The notes beneath the pieces are model-generated. The model was not told the origin of the DNA and did not search any database. It saw only the letters and a program-made list of their open reading frames with translations. Shown here one piece after another: positions 8,716 through 17,212 of a stretch of DNA of 30,256 bases (its first letter is position 1; the number at the start of each line of letters is the position of its first letter). This stretch comes from Rhodospirillales bacterium (GTDB lineage: Bacteria > Pseudomonadota > Alphaproteobacteria > Rhodospirillales > Defluviicoccaceae), in contig JAHCKI010000001.1 of the NCBI GenBank assembly GCA_026125865.1, forward strand, positions 1 through 30,256. Direction: 5' to 3'. The position numbers and the translations under genes are program-made.

Positions 8716-10083
8716 TCAGTACGCGTACTCGTGGAAGACGGGGTCGACCGAGCCATGCCAGCGGCCGTTATATGCGGCGAGCAGGTCCTCGGCTGGTGTC
8801 AGGCCGGATTCCGCGATTTGAAACAGCGGGTTCAAGAACTTGGTTTCGTTCTGGCCGGTCCCATCGTCGATGTTTCGACTGTTGAGACCGTCGTGGGCAA
8901 TCTCCAACATCCGTAGGGCGATGTCGGCGACGGACTTTTCGCGAAATGCCGTCTTGAGAGCCAAGCGGGGCACGTCCCGGCGCAGATTGGCGTGTTCTTC
9001 CGGGGTCCAGTCGCGAACCAAGTCCCAGGCTGCCTGGCAGCTGGTCTCGTCATAGAGCAGGCCAACCCACAGTGCCGGCAACGCGCACAGCCTGTTCCAG
9101 GGACCGCCGTCGGTGCCCCGCATTTCGAGAAAGCGCTTCATGCGGACCTCGGTGAAAATGGTCGTGAGGTGATCCTCGAAGTCGGCCATCACCGGCAATT
9201 CACCCGGCAAGTCATGGAGGCGCCCGGCCATGAAATCGCGGAACGATTGTCCGGCGACATCGATGTATCGGTCGCCACGGTGGACAAAATACATGGGCAC
9301 ATCAAGGGCATAATCCACGTAGCGCTCGAACCCGAAGCCGTCCTCGAACACGAATGGCAACATACCGGTGCGGTCGGGATCGGTGTCCGTCCAGATGTGG
9401 CTGCGGTAGCTCAGGTAACCGTTTGGCCGCCCTTCCTTAAACGGCGAATTGGCGAACAAGGCCGTCGCGATCGGTTGCAGGGCGAGGCTGACACGAAACA
9501 TCCGCACCATGTCCGCCTCGGAAGCGAAGTCCAGGTTGACCTGCACCGTGCAGGTCGCTTGCATCATGTGCAGACCCAGGGCGCCCTTCGTCGGCATGTA
9601 TCGACGCATGATGGCGTAGCGGGCCTTCGGCATCCATGGCAATGACGACAACGGCCACTTGGGCTGATAGCCGAGCCCGAGAAAACCGACCTGCGCTTCC
9701 TTCGCCACGGTCTTCACTTGCTCCAGATGGCGATCCACTTCGCCGCACGTCTGATGGACGGACTTGAGCGGCGCGCCGGACAGTTCCAGTTGCCCGGCCG
9801 GTTCCAGGGTGATACTGCAACCTGTTTCGTCGGAGAGCGCGATGGGATTCCCGTTCTCGAGCACCGGCGTCCATCCGAAGCGGGTCAGTCCTTCGAGAAT
9901 GGTCCGTATGCCGCGTTCGCCTTCGTATGCCAACGGCCGTCCGTCTTCCAATTGATAGGCGAACTTCTCGTGTTCCGTGCCGATCCGCCAGCGGTCCCGC
10001 GGCTTGCAGCCGGCTTCCAGGTGTTCGACCAATTGACGCTTGTTGGTCAGCGGTTCGCTTGCGTGGTTCTCGTTGACGGCCAT
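8716..10083 (-). CDS. gshA: Glutamate-cysteine ligase, plant/alphaproteobacterial type
   Basis: This enzyme catalyses the first step of glutathione synthesis, ATP-dependent joining of glutamate and cysteine, in the cytoplasm. The 455-residue protein belongs to the GCS2 family: WRIGTEHEKFAY near the N-terminus holds the metal/ATP glutamates, followed by LEPAGQLELSGAP and the block KARYAIMRRYMPTKG. The central ATCTVQVNLDF and the C-terminal HEYAY are typical of plant-type enzymes. ATG 10083 has AGGGA six bases upstream. It follows rsmE on the same strand after 43 bases and is probably co-transcribed. That gap contains a short direct repeat. Confidence 0.94.
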   Translation of the reverse strand: MAVNENHASEPLTNKRQLVEHLEAGCKPRDRWRIGTEHEKFAYQLEDGRPLAYEGERGIRTILEGLTRFGWTPVLENGNPIALSDETGCSITLEPAGQLELSGAPLKSVHQTCGEVDRHLEQVKTVAKEAQVGFLGLGYQPKWPLSSLPWMPKARYAIMRRYMPTKGALGLHMMQATCTVQVNLDFASEADMVRMFRVSLALQPIATALFANSPFKEGRPNGYLSYRSHIWTDTDPDRTGMLPFVFEDGFGFERYVDYALDVPMYFVHRGDRYIDVAGQSFRDFMAGRLHDLPGELPVMADFEDHLTTIFTEVRMKRFLEMRGTDGGPWNRLCALPALWVGLLYDETSCQAAWDLVRDWTPEEHANLRRDVPRLALKTAFREKSVADIALRMLEIAHDGLNSRNIDDGTGQNETKFLNPLFQIAESGLTPAEDLLAAYNGRWHGSVDPVFHEYAY

Positions 10084-10096
10084 CGGGTGTCCCTAC

Positions 10097-10128
10097 TGTT
10101 TGGCGGATTGCTTGTTGTTTGGCGGATT
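10097..10128. repeat. 13-bp direct repeat between rsmE and gshA
   Basis: TGTTTGGCGGATT occurs at 10097-10109 and again at 10116-10128, separated by six bases. The second copy overlaps the rsmE stop codon (TAA at 10129-10127). It looks like a small local duplication; no function is evident. Confidence 0.7.
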
Positions 10129-10879
10129 ACTGGGCGAGCGATTGGTTCCAGTCACCGGCCAAGGCCTGCCAGCAAACCAGCGCGGCAATGGCTGCGGTTT
10201 CCGCCCGAAGGATGCGCGGCCCCAGTGACGCGCGGGTAACAAAGGGCAGAGCAGCGAGGGCGTCAAGCTCGGAGGTTGCGAAGCCGCCTTCCGGCCCCAC
10301 CAGCATGCCGGCCGGCGAGCCATCGAAGTGGTGAACGATTTCCGCCAAAGGACGCCCTTCGCCCCGTTCGTCCATCACGATAAGGCGCCTGTCCCGAGGC
10401 CAATGGCTTTCCAGCGCGTCAAGGGCGATGGGCTCCGCGATGTCCGGTATGGTCAGGCGACGGCATTGCTCGGCGGCCTCAATGGCTCGGCTTCGCAGAC
10501 GGTCCAGGTTGACGCGCGCCGACTGGGTATGTTGGGTGAATACCGGCCATAGGCGGCTCACCCCCAGTTCCGTCGCTTTTTCGATGACGAAATCGACCCC
10601 CGTTTTTTTGATCGGCGCGAACAGAAGCCACGGGCCAGGCTCATCCCTCTGCGGCCGGAGTTGACGTTCGATTGTCAATTCGCACCGCCCCTTGCCCTGG
10701 GAATCGATGCGCGCCAGCCATTCTCCGTCACGGCCATTGAACACGCCGAGGACATCTCCGCGCGTCAGGCGCAGGACGCCGGCGAGATAGTGGGCCGGAG
10801 CCCCAACCGCGTCGATTTTCAGTGAAGCGGAGAGCTCTTTCGTCATATACAGCCGGGTCTTTGGCAACGACGTTGACAT
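10127..10879 (-). CDS. rsmE: 16S rRNA (uracil1498-N3)-methyltransferase
   Basis: RsmE is a SPOUT-class methyltransferase that modifies U1498 of 16S rRNA using S-adenosylmethionine. The 250-residue protein has an N-terminal PUA-like RNA-binding part (about 1-75). The SPOUT knot follows, with FAPIKKTGVDFVIEKATELG, the SAM loop LVGPEGGF, and the C-terminal LGPRILRAETAAIAAL that forms the trefoil knot. These three motifs define the family. The ATG at 10879 fits the family length. It is upstream of gshA in the same orientation and divergent from ubiA, with about 60 bases between the likely starts. Confidence 0.94.
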   Translation of the reverse strand: MSTSLPKTRLYMTKELSASLKIDAVGAPAHYLAGVLRLTRGDVLGVFNGRDGEWLARIDSQGKGRCELTIERQLRPQRDEPGPWLLFAPIKKTGVDFVIEKATELGVSRLWPVFTQHTQSARVNLDRLRSRAIEAAEQCRRLTIPDIAEPIALDALESHWPRDRRLIVMDERGEGRPLAEIVHHFDGSPAGMLVGPEGGFATSELDALAALPFVTRASLGPRILRAETAAIAALVCWQALAGDWNQSLAQ

Positions 10880-10941
10880 GGGCTAAGTCTCAGCACAGGG
10901 CGTTCTCGCCGTCCAGGAATAACAGTTCAAAGTATCGTGAA

Positions 10942-11862
10942 GTGATCGACCATTCGTACGGCACTAAAACCGATATTCGTGGCGACAGCATCATTTTGCG
11001 CGCCGCGCCGGCAGCCTTGCGCCCCTATTTGCGATTGGCGCGGGTGGATCGGCCCATCGGCACCTGGTTGCTTCTTTTGCCCGGGTGGTGGAGCATCGCG
11101 CTGGCTTCCGACAGCTGGCCGGACCCGTGGTTGCTATTGCTCTTCGCCATCGGCGCCCTGGTCATGCGCGGCGCCGGATGCACGCTGAACGACATTGCCG
11201 ACCGTCACTTCGACGCCAAGGTCGCCCGCACCGCGACCCGCCCCATACCCGCCGGCGAGGTCAGTGTCCTTCAAGCCTTCGTGTTCATGGGCACTCTATG
11301 CCTCGTGGGCCTCGTGATCCTGTTGCAGTTCAATGCTTTTGCGATCGTGCTGGGTGTGGCCTCACTGGCATTGGTCGCTGTCTATCCATTCATGAAGCGC
11401 ATCACCTACTGGCCGCAGGCCTGCTTGGGACTTACGTTCAACTGGGGCGCCTTGCTGGGATGGGCAACGGTCCGCGGCGACCTGGAAGCACCGGCAATCG
11501 CGCTTTATGTGGGCGGACTTTTTTGGACGCTGGGTTATGACACCATTTACGCCCACCAGGACAAGGAGGATGACGTCTTAGTAGGCGTCAGATCGACGGC
11601 CCTTCGGCTGGGAGAACAGACCAAACCGATTGTTTCGGGTTTCTATGCCATGGCCGTCGCGTTGTTCCTGATCGCCGGCCATGCATCCGGGCTTGGGCTT
11701 TCCTACTTGGTCGCGATCGTGTTGGTGTCGATCCACTTTACTTGGCAAGTCCTGTTCGTCGATCTCGACGACCCGAAGGATTGCCTCAAGGTGTTCAAAT
11801 CCAATCGCGACCTGGCACTCATTCTGTTCGTCGGAATCGTCTTCGCCCAGGTCCTTGGCTGA
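10942..11862 (+). CDS. ubiA: 4-hydroxybenzoate polyprenyltransferase
   Basis: UbiA prenylates 4-hydroxybenzoate in the inner membrane, an early step of ubiquinone synthesis. The first Asp-rich motif is NDIADRHFDAKVARTATRPI (NDxxDxxxD) and the second lies in YAHQDKEDD. About eight or nine hydrophobic helices follow LARVDRPIGTWLLLLPGWW. The frame is open back to GTG 10822, inside rsmE on the other strand. GTG 10942 is chosen because it gives 306 residues, the usual UbiA length, and removes a non-hydrophobic N-terminal tail. No clear ribosome site supports it, so the start is uncertain. The stop is 9 bases from the stop of the convergent acyltransferase gene. Confidence 0.93.
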   Translation: MIDHSYGTKTDIRGDSIILRAAPAALRPYLRLARVDRPIGTWLLLLPGWWSIALASDSWPDPWLLLLFAIGALVMRGAGCTLNDIADRHFDAKVARTATRPIPAGEVSVLQAFVFMGTLCLVGLVILLQFNAFAIVLGVASLALVAVYPFMKRITYWPQACLGLTFNWGALLGWATVRGDLEAPAIALYVGGLFWTLGYDTIYAHQDKEDDVLVGVRSTALRLGEQTKPIVSGFYAMAVALFLIAGHASGLGLSYLVAIVLVSIHFTWQVLFVDLDDPKDCLKVFKSNRDLALILFVGIVFAQVLG

Positions 11863-11871
11863 AGGGCCTCT

Positions 11872-12948
11872 CTATCGATAGCTGAGGTGGCCTTCGATGC
11901 GGCGGAACGCCTTTCCCGGCCAATGAGATGCGGGCCCAAGCGGCAGTCGCTCGAACATGCGCTCGATACTGAAACGCGCCCGTCGCGCCAGCGTTGGTAA
12001 CGACAGGGGGCTACCCACATAGCCATCGGCGACGTCGGTCGCCCGATTCGCCAGCCGCAGCTTGAACTCATAGTTTCCCTTGCCGAGATCAATGGTGTTC
12101 ACGCCCAAGTCGGTGCATGATTCGATCATCTTCAGGAGCAGAATTTGACCCGGTGAGTACTTACCGAGCTCAGGATCATAAATGGGGTACCAGTGGTGCC
12201 ACACGGTCCGCGAGCGCATGCCCATGTGTCCGGCGATCAGCCGATCGCCAATCCACAAGGACGACAGCACGCCGCCGAACTGGGGTTCGTCCATCCGGTG
12301 CAGGTCCTTGATCAGGGCCTCCGTCCAGCCGTAACCGAACCCGTCCACTGCCCGCGTCCGTCGATATTGCTGGCGTTTCCAATCGATAACGGCTGCGAGG
12401 GTTCGAGGATCCGTGTCTTTCAGCACCCACCTTAGTTCGCCGATTTCGCGCTCAAGTTTGCGGCGCTGGCGCTGAGTTTTCGTGAACACTTGCGATCCGG
12501 ATTTTCGCCGTTCGTCTACGTAGGCGTCGTAGCCTTGCGACAGATCGATCACATGGGATGGTTCGATGGTCTCGTCCCGGCCGTGCAGCGCCGCTTGCGA
12601 CACCAGAAGGTTGCTGTACTTGAAGCTGGTGAGCCCGCAGCCCCGCAACAGCGTGAACGTATCGATGGCTTGATCGGGACCGGCGATCGCACCTTGGTAG
12701 TCCGACAGCGGCCCGCCGATGGGAACGCCGAGACCGAACGCGCGCATTTGAAACGGGAAGAACCCGGCGATGGCGCCCGCGTCCTCGATGATGGCGACGA
12801 AGGTGTCCCGCCGCACTCGGCCCACGGCCAAGGTGAACTCCGGACAGAAATAGGGGCTCATCAACGCCGGATTGCGCGCCTGCAATCCGGCCCAAATGCC
12901 GATCTGCTCCGTGGTAAGCTCCTCGGGACGAATGACGTGAATCTTCAT
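11872..12948 (-). CDS. GNAT/FemAB-like acyltransferase (CelD/BcsL family)
   Basis: This 358-residue protein resembles the Acetyltransf_6 (CelD/BcsL) family, which is often linked to cellulose or exopolysaccharide production. Visible features are an N-terminal half with FVAIIEDAGAIAGFFPFQ, the basic segment TKTQRQRRKLEREIG (about 155-170), and the C-terminal acyl-CoA-like fold with LWIGDRLIAGHMGMRS and YDPELGKYSPGQILLLKMIE. The end NTIDLGKGNYEFKLRLAN is characteristic of this family. No signal peptide is seen. The acceptor is unknown. A polysaccharide deacetylase gene lies about 1 kb away on the same strand, which is compatible with a surface-polysaccharide role but does not prove it. A predicted start codon overlap with other genes is absent. 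Confidence 0.82.
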   Translation of the reverse strand: MKIHVIRPEELTTEQIGIWAGLQARNPALMSPYFCPEFTLAVGRVRRDTFVAIIEDAGAIAGFFPFQMRAFGLGVPIGGPLSDYQGAIAGPDQAIDTFTLLRGCGLTSFKYSNLLVSQAALHGRDETIEPSHVIDLSQGYDAYVDERRKSGSQVFTKTQRQRRKLEREIGELRWVLKDTDPRTLAAVIDWKRQQYRRTRAVDGFGYGWTEALIKDLHRMDEPQFGGVLSSLWIGDRLIAGHMGMRSRTVWHHWYPIYDPELGKYSPGQILLLKMIESCTDLGVNTIDLGKGNYEFKLRLANRATDVADGYVGSPLSLPTLARRARFSIERMFERLPLGPASHWPGKAFRRIEGHLSYR

Positions 12949-12979
12949 CGTCGTTCCGGGCTTCTCAGAAAGAGCGGGA

Positions 12980-13891
12980 TCACGGTCGAGCGGCGCTGAA
13001 GGTGTCGCAAACGCCGGGATCGCCGCTTTCGAGGCCGCGTCGAAACCAGCTTACCCGTTGCGCCGAGCTGCCGTGCGTGAACGAGTCCGGAACCACGCGA
13101 CCGGAGGCCCGCCGCTGCAAGCGATCGTCACCGACGGCGCTTGCCGCGTTCAACCCTTCCTCGATGTCACCCGCCTCCAGGATGTTACGCGCGCGATGGG
13201 CGCGGTTGGCCCAGACGCCGGCAAAGCAGTCGGCTTGCAGTTCCAATCGGACGGATAAGGCGTTGGCCTCTTGTTTGTTCGATTGCTGTTGCGCCGCTTG
13301 AACCTTGCGACTGATGCCGAGCACGGTCTGAATGTGATGACCCACTTCGTGGGCGATAACGTAAGCCTGGGCAAAATCGCCGGGCGCGCCGAAGCGGTTG
13401 CTCAGGTCGCCGAAAAAGCCGAGATCGAGATAGATCTTGCGATCCCCCGGGCAGTAGAACGGCCCGGTCGCCGCCTCCGCGAAACCGCACGCCGAATTGA
13501 CCGCATCGGTGAACAGCACCAGGTTCGGCTCCTCATAGCGGTTGCCGGCGTCGAGAAAAACCTGGTTCCAGGTGTCTTCGGTGTCGGCGAGCACCACCGA
13601 TACAAAATCCTTGAGCTGCTCTTCACCCGCGGATTGTGGCCTTGGTGGGCTGACGGCGGATGGTTGGACGGAGGTGGACATGCCGCCGAGAAACATGCTC
13701 GGGTCGAAGCCGAAGAATAGTCCGATGAGCACGACGATGATGGCGCCGATGCCGCCTATACCGCCGCGGCGGCCGACCCGCATGCCCCCGGGGAAGGAAA
13801 TGCCGCGACCCGTGCGAAAACCGCCGCCCCCGAAGGTGCCGCCGCGCCTGTCTTCAATGTTGCTGCTGCGTCGCCCCATTCGCCATCGCAT
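12980..13891 (-). CDS. ypfJ: Neutral zinc metallopeptidase, YpfJ family
   Basis: The 303-residue protein belongs to the predicted zinc metalloprotease family of E. coli YpfJ, whose substrate is not established. Residues 1-47 are Arg/Gly-rich. A single membrane anchor spans about 48-62 (IGAIIVVLIGLFFGF), so the catalytic part probably faces the periplasm. The zinc motif is HEVGHH starting at His181, and the downstream LQADCFAGVWANRA supplies the conserved third-ligand region. Cys135 and Cys147 in the NSACGF and FYCPGD segments are conserved in the family. ATG 13891 has a purine-rich GAGGAGAGG upstream. The gene lies 31 bases upstream of the acyltransferase gene on the same strand. Confidence 0.9.
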   Translation of the reverse strand: MRWRMGRRSSNIEDRRGGTFGGGGFRTGRGISFPGGMRVGRRGGIGGIGAIIVVLIGLFFGFDPSMFLGGMSTSVQPSAVSPPRPQSAGEEQLKDFVSVVLADTEDTWNQVFLDAGNRYEEPNLVLFTDAVNSACGFAEAATGPFYCPGDRKIYLDLGFFGDLSNRFGAPGDFAQAYVIAHEVGHHIQTVLGISRKVQAAQQQSNKQEANALSVRLELQADCFAGVWANRAHRARNILEAGDIEEGLNAASAVGDDRLQRRASGRVVPDSFTHGSSAQRVSWFRRGLESGDPGVCDTFSAARP

Positions 13892-14009
13892 GCCGTCGCC
13901 TCTCCTCTTGTTTCGCGCGTTTGTATTGTCCTTGGGTTATCGGGTCGGGAGTTGACAGGGATCATAGCAGAATCCGCGGCGGAGGTCTCGCCTGCGCCGC
14001 GAAAGCCTT

Positions 14010-14795
14010 TCAGTGACTTGGCGTGGCGCCGATCTTTTTCAGGGCCTCGCGCACCGTCAGGATTTCGGCGCCGGACTCCGTAGCTGCCCGCAAGGCGTCA
14101 TTGAGCTGAGGTTCCGTGCAGCCATAGGGGGAAGGCGTTGCGCCGATGTCATGAGTGACAAAAATGAGCCAGCCTCCAACGCGGGCATTCTCCTCGATAA
14201 GGCGATGGGCGGTCGCTTGCTGTTCGACGGGATGGTAAAGAAGTTCCGCTGATAGATTGGCGAGATCGATCGTTCCCTGGTTTATTCCCCGAAACACACC
14301 GCGCCCTGATGTGAAACGCTTTGCGATTTCGACCTGAAGGCCGTGGCAAATACGCCCATAGGGATAGGCGAAATTCTCGTACTTGTAGCCATTCAACAGC
14401 GCCGCGACCTCGCGGGAATTGCGATCGATATCACGAGCGAGATCGCCGGGTGAAGCGCGCAAGCCATCGAGATGACTGAAGGTGTGACAGGCAAGTTCAT
14501 GGCCGCGGGTCACCACGTCGATAATATCCTCCGCGGATGCGTATTCTTCGATCTCATTGCGAGTACCTTGGAGGCCGGCGCAGACGTAGTAGGTTCCGCG
14601 CACACTGTATTTCTCCAGAATATCAAAACCAGTGCGCGCGGCGGAGCGCGGGAAATCGTCGAATGTAAAGGTGACGATCGGGCGCCGGTTGACCAGCGTA
14701 TGGGGTTTGACTTTGATCCACCGCGCGAACCGAAATCTCATCCTGTCAGCGAGCGTGACAGGCGGTTCTTCATACAAAAGGTTAGTGTATCGCAT
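14010..14795 (-). CDS. Polysaccharide deacetylase (NodB-homology) family protein
   Basis: This 261-residue protein has the NodB carbohydrate-esterase-4 fold. TFTFDDFPRSA at about residues 42-52 gives the catalytic and metal aspartates, and HELACHTFSHLDG gives the HxxxH metal ligands. Later blocks FAYPYGR and WLIFVTHDI correspond to conserved motifs 3 and 5. There is no N-terminal signal peptide, so the enzyme may be cytoplasmic and act on a lipid-linked or nucleotide-linked sugar; that is inference. The gene stands alone between the metallopeptidase and the MerR regulator. Its 132-base upstream gap is AT-rich compared with the neighbourhood and probably holds its promoter. Confidence 0.87.
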   Translation of the reverse strand: MRYTNLLYEEPPVTLADRMRFRFARWIKVKPHTLVNRRPIVTFTFDDFPRSAARTGFDILEKYSVRGTYYVCAGLQGTRNEIEEYASAEDIIDVVTRGHELACHTFSHLDGLRASPGDLARDIDRNSREVAALLNGYKYENFAYPYGRICHGLQVEIAKRFTSGRGVFRGINQGTIDLANLSAELLYHPVEQQATAHRLIEENARVGGWLIFVTHDIGATPSPYGCTEPQLNDALRAATESGAEILTVREALKKIGATPSH

Positions 14796-14927
14796 TTGCA
14801 GATCAGCCTATCGCAATTGCCGCAGTGAATCACGTCTTTTAGAAACAGGTTACTTCATTTTTTGGAAAGACTTTACTTTAGTGTGTATGCTGTTGGCGGG
14901 GCTTTGCAATGCAAGCCCGACCTGTCG

Positions 14928-15338
14928 TCAGATGCCGGCGCACACCGGGGAGGCCGTCGATCGTTCTCGGTCTTGAAGGAGTTCAGAGCATCGTGCTTCC
15001 AGGGCCGCCAATTCGCGCAATGTGACTTCGATATCCTGACTGTGCTGCTTGAGCGCAGCGCTTCGCTGTTCGATCTTGTCCAGGACCAGGCGAAGCTGCG
15101 TGACTTCGGATCGATCAACGTCGTAGAGGTTGATCATCTCGCTGATTTCCTCGATGGAAAAACCGAGCCGTTTGCCCCGCATGATGAGCTTCAGCCTAAC
15201 CCGATCCCGGGTGCGGTAGATGCGTCGATTGCCTTCGCGTAGCGGTTTGATGAGACCGCGATCTTCGTAAAAGCGGATCGTCCGAGTCGTGATACCGAAC
15301 TCGTTCGCCAATTCGGTAATGCCATAGGTTCGCGTCAT
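14928..15338 (-). CDS. MerR-family transcriptional regulator, LiuR-like
   Basis: The 136-residue regulator starts with a MerR winged helix-turn-helix, TYGITELANEFGITTRTIRFYEDRGLI in outline. The wing follows, and then a long coiled-coil helix (about 80-120). The segment RDRVRLKLIMRGKRLGFSIEEI is very like LiuR-type regulators, which control branched-chain amino-acid or acyl-CoA breakdown in proteobacteria. The cysteines expected of metal or redox sensors of the MerR family are missing; only two C-terminal Cys occur. No liu or acyl-CoA genes are nearby, so the target is unknown and the regulator may act elsewhere. A palindrome 20 bases upstream of its start suggests autoregulation. Confidence 0.9.
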   Translation of the reverse strand: MTRTYGITELANEFGITTRTIRFYEDRGLIKPLREGNRRIYRTRDRVRLKLIMRGKRLGFSIEEISEMINLYDVDRSEVTQLRLVLDKIEQRSAALKQHSQDIEVTLRELAALEARCSELLQDRERSTASPVCAGI

Positions 15339-15348
15339 GGCGACAGGG

Positions 15349-15377
15349 TAATTGCCGTTTACGTAAAGGTAAAGTGT
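15349..15377 (-). promoter_or_regulatory. Candidate operator of the MerR regulator
   Basis: TTTACGTAAA at 15358-15367 is a perfect 10-bp palindrome lying 20 bases before the regulator start codon. It is extended on one side by a further TTTAC-type half-site (GGTAAAG at 15368-15374 on the + strand). MerR proteins usually bind such palindromes within their own promoters. The site is inferred from position and symmetry only. Confidence 0.4.
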
Positions 15378-15401
15378 CTTTCGCCGTCGGTTGCCGCGTG
15401 T

Positions 15402-16817
15402 TTACAGAAGGAGCAGGGAGGCCAGCCCCAGGAAGGCGAAAAAGCCGACCACATCGGTGACGGTCGTCAGAAACACGCTCGACGCCACCGCTGGATCGAT
15501 ACCGAACCGTTCGAGCAACAACGGTATGGTCGCGCCGGACAAGGCGGCGATTACCAAATTCACGATCATGGCCAAGGCGATGACGACAACGATTCCCAAG
15601 TTTTCGAACCATATCCAGGCGACAACCGCCGTGGTGACAGCGAACAGGCAACCGTTGACGATGCCGACCAGCAATTCCTTCGAGATAACCCGCGCCGCGT
15701 TGGCGGGGGTTAGCTCCTTGGTCGCCAAGGCGCGCACGGCGACCGTCAGGGTTTGCGTTCCCGCGTTGCCGCCCATCGAGGCGACGATCGGCATGAGGAC
15801 GGCAAGGGCGACGATCTTCTCGATCGCGCTCTCGAACATCCCGATAACGAAGGACGCCAGAACCGCCGTGCCGAGATTGACGAGCAGCCATGTGAAACGG
15901 GATCGCGCGGTTTCGATGGTCGCGCTGTAGAGGTCGTCCTGGGCGACGCCGCCCAGTCGCATGATGTCGTCTTCGTGTTCTTCATCGATCACGTCGACGA
16001 CGTCATCGATGGTGATCACACCGACGAGCCGTCCGCCGTCGTCGACGACCGGCGCCGACGTAAGGTCCCGTTGCCGGAACAGGAAGGCGACATCCTCCTG
16101 GTCCGTATTCGTGTGGATTACCTTGATTTCGCTTTGCATGATTTCGGTGACGAGCACCGGACGCCGCGTCCGCAACAAACGGCTGAGGGTGACTGCACCC
16201 ACCGGTCGATGGCCCGGATCGACAACGAAAATGTCGTGGAAATCGTGGGGCAGAATGTCTTCGTCCTGGTCCGCCGCTTGGCGTAGGTAATCGATGATTT
16301 CTCCCACCGACCAGAACGTCGGCACGGCCACCAGTTCGCGGCGCATGAGACGGCCGGCGCTGTCTTCCTGGTAGGCGAGCCCTTCTTCGATGAGGGCCCG
16401 ATCCTCCGGCGGGATCTCTTCCAGGACTCTGCGCTGTTCGTCCTCGTCCAGTTCGGACAGAACAAGGACGGCGTCGTCCGTTTCCAATTCGGAGATTGCG
16501 GCGGCGGTTTCTTGGAGACCCAGGACTTCGATAACGTCGTCACGGACGTTTTCGTCCAATTCCGCGAGGACTTGCGGATGGAAGTCGTCGCGTATCGTCG
16601 TGACGAACGCGCGGCGCTGATCGCCATCGAGGCTCTGGACAAGGTCGGCAACATCGGCGTCGTGGACGTCCGCGATCAGTTCGCGAAGCTGCTCCGCGTC
16701 CTTACGCTCCAGCGCCTCCTCGACCGCTTCGATCAGGGTGGAATCGAGTTCGAAACCGCTGTCCCGGGCTTCGGCCTGGGCCTGCTCTTCGTCCGTCTGG
16801 CGCTCGGAGTCGGTCAC
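15402..16817 (-). CDS. mgtE: Magnesium transporter MgtE
   Basis: MgtE is a homodimeric inner-membrane Mg2+ channel gated by intracellular Mg2+. The 471-residue protein has the acidic, helical N domain (about 25-135, with ADVADLVQSLDGDQRRAF). Tandem CBS domains (about 145-265) include VVDDGGRLVGVITIDDVVDVIDEEHEDD. The five-helix membrane domain starts near RFTWLLVNLG and contains PIVASMGGNAGTQTLTVAVRAL and the pore-lining NLVIAALSGATIPLLLERFG. GTG 16817 has AAAGG eight bases upstream. An M-box riboswitch is not apparent in the 207 bases to the tRNA gene. The length is typical. Confidence 0.95.
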   Translation of the reverse strand: MTDSERQTDEEQAQAEARDSGFELDSTLIEAVEEALERKDAEQLRELIADVHDADVADLVQSLDGDQRRAFVTTIRDDFHPQVLAELDENVRDDVIEVLGLQETAAAISELETDDAVLVLSELDEDEQRRVLEEIPPEDRALIEEGLAYQEDSAGRLMRRELVAVPTFWSVGEIIDYLRQAADQDEDILPHDFHDIFVVDPGHRPVGAVTLSRLLRTRRPVLVTEIMQSEIKVIHTNTDQEDVAFLFRQRDLTSAPVVDDGGRLVGVITIDDVVDVIDEEHEDDIMRLGGVAQDDLYSATIETARSRFTWLLVNLGTAVLASFVIGMFESAIEKIVALAVLMPIVASMGGNAGTQTLTVAVRALATKELTPANAARVISKELLVGIVNGCLFAVTTAVVAWIWFENLGIVVVIALAMIVNLVIAALSGATIPLLLERFGIDPAVASSVFLTTVTDVVGFFAFLGLASLLLL

Positions 16818-16993
16818 AACGGCAGCCTTTCGATCTGATCCGTTCGGTCCACGCCCGTACGCTGGCCACGCCTATGCACTTGATCGCGTCGGTGCCTACG
16901 TCGTCGCCGATGCCGATGCGGTGTGACGACCAACGTACGAAGTCGAGATGCTTCGTTTTCGATATTTGAGCTTGATCCGGCTTGCTCAAAGCC

Positions 16994-17020
16994 AACGTTC
17001 CGAACCAAATTCGGACCGTT
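16994..17020 (-). terminator. Hairpin just after tRNA-Leu, weak terminator candidate
   Basis: AACG-TT-CCGAA (16994-17004) pairs with TTCGG-AC-CGTT (17010-17020), giving a nine-pair stem with a 2x2 internal loop and a 5-base terminal loop. It begins five bases after the tRNA 3' end. No T-tract follows on the minus strand, so it may serve 3'-end processing rather than termination. Confidence 0.35.
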
Positions 17021-17024
17021 AAAA

Positions 17025-17111
17025 TGGTGCGGTCGAGAAGACTCGAACTTCCACGGGGTCTCCCCCACAGCGCCCTCAACGCTGCGCGTCTACCAATTCC
17101 GCCACGACCGC
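17025..17111 (-). tRNA. tRNA-Leu (anticodon GAG)
   Basis: The reverse complement folds as a class II tRNA of 87 bases. The acceptor stem GCGGTCG pairs with CGACCGC. The D-arm contains GGAATTGGTAGAC. The anticodon arm is CAGCG-TTGAGGG-CGCTG, with anticodon GAG reading CUC/CUU leucine codons. A long variable arm GGGGGAGACCCC follows, and the T-arm is GGAAG-TTCGAGT-CTTCT. The CCA end is encoded (TGG at 17025-17027 on the + strand). Similarity to E. coli tRNA-Leu is obvious in the D-arm. Confidence 0.96.
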
Positions 17112-17212
17112 GATAAACCTTGCGGCAAGGTCAATGCTTGCCGTTTGATGAAGGGCGAATACCAGATCCCGGCAACCTGATCAAGAACTGGCTCGGGAGC
17201 ATCGAACCCACA

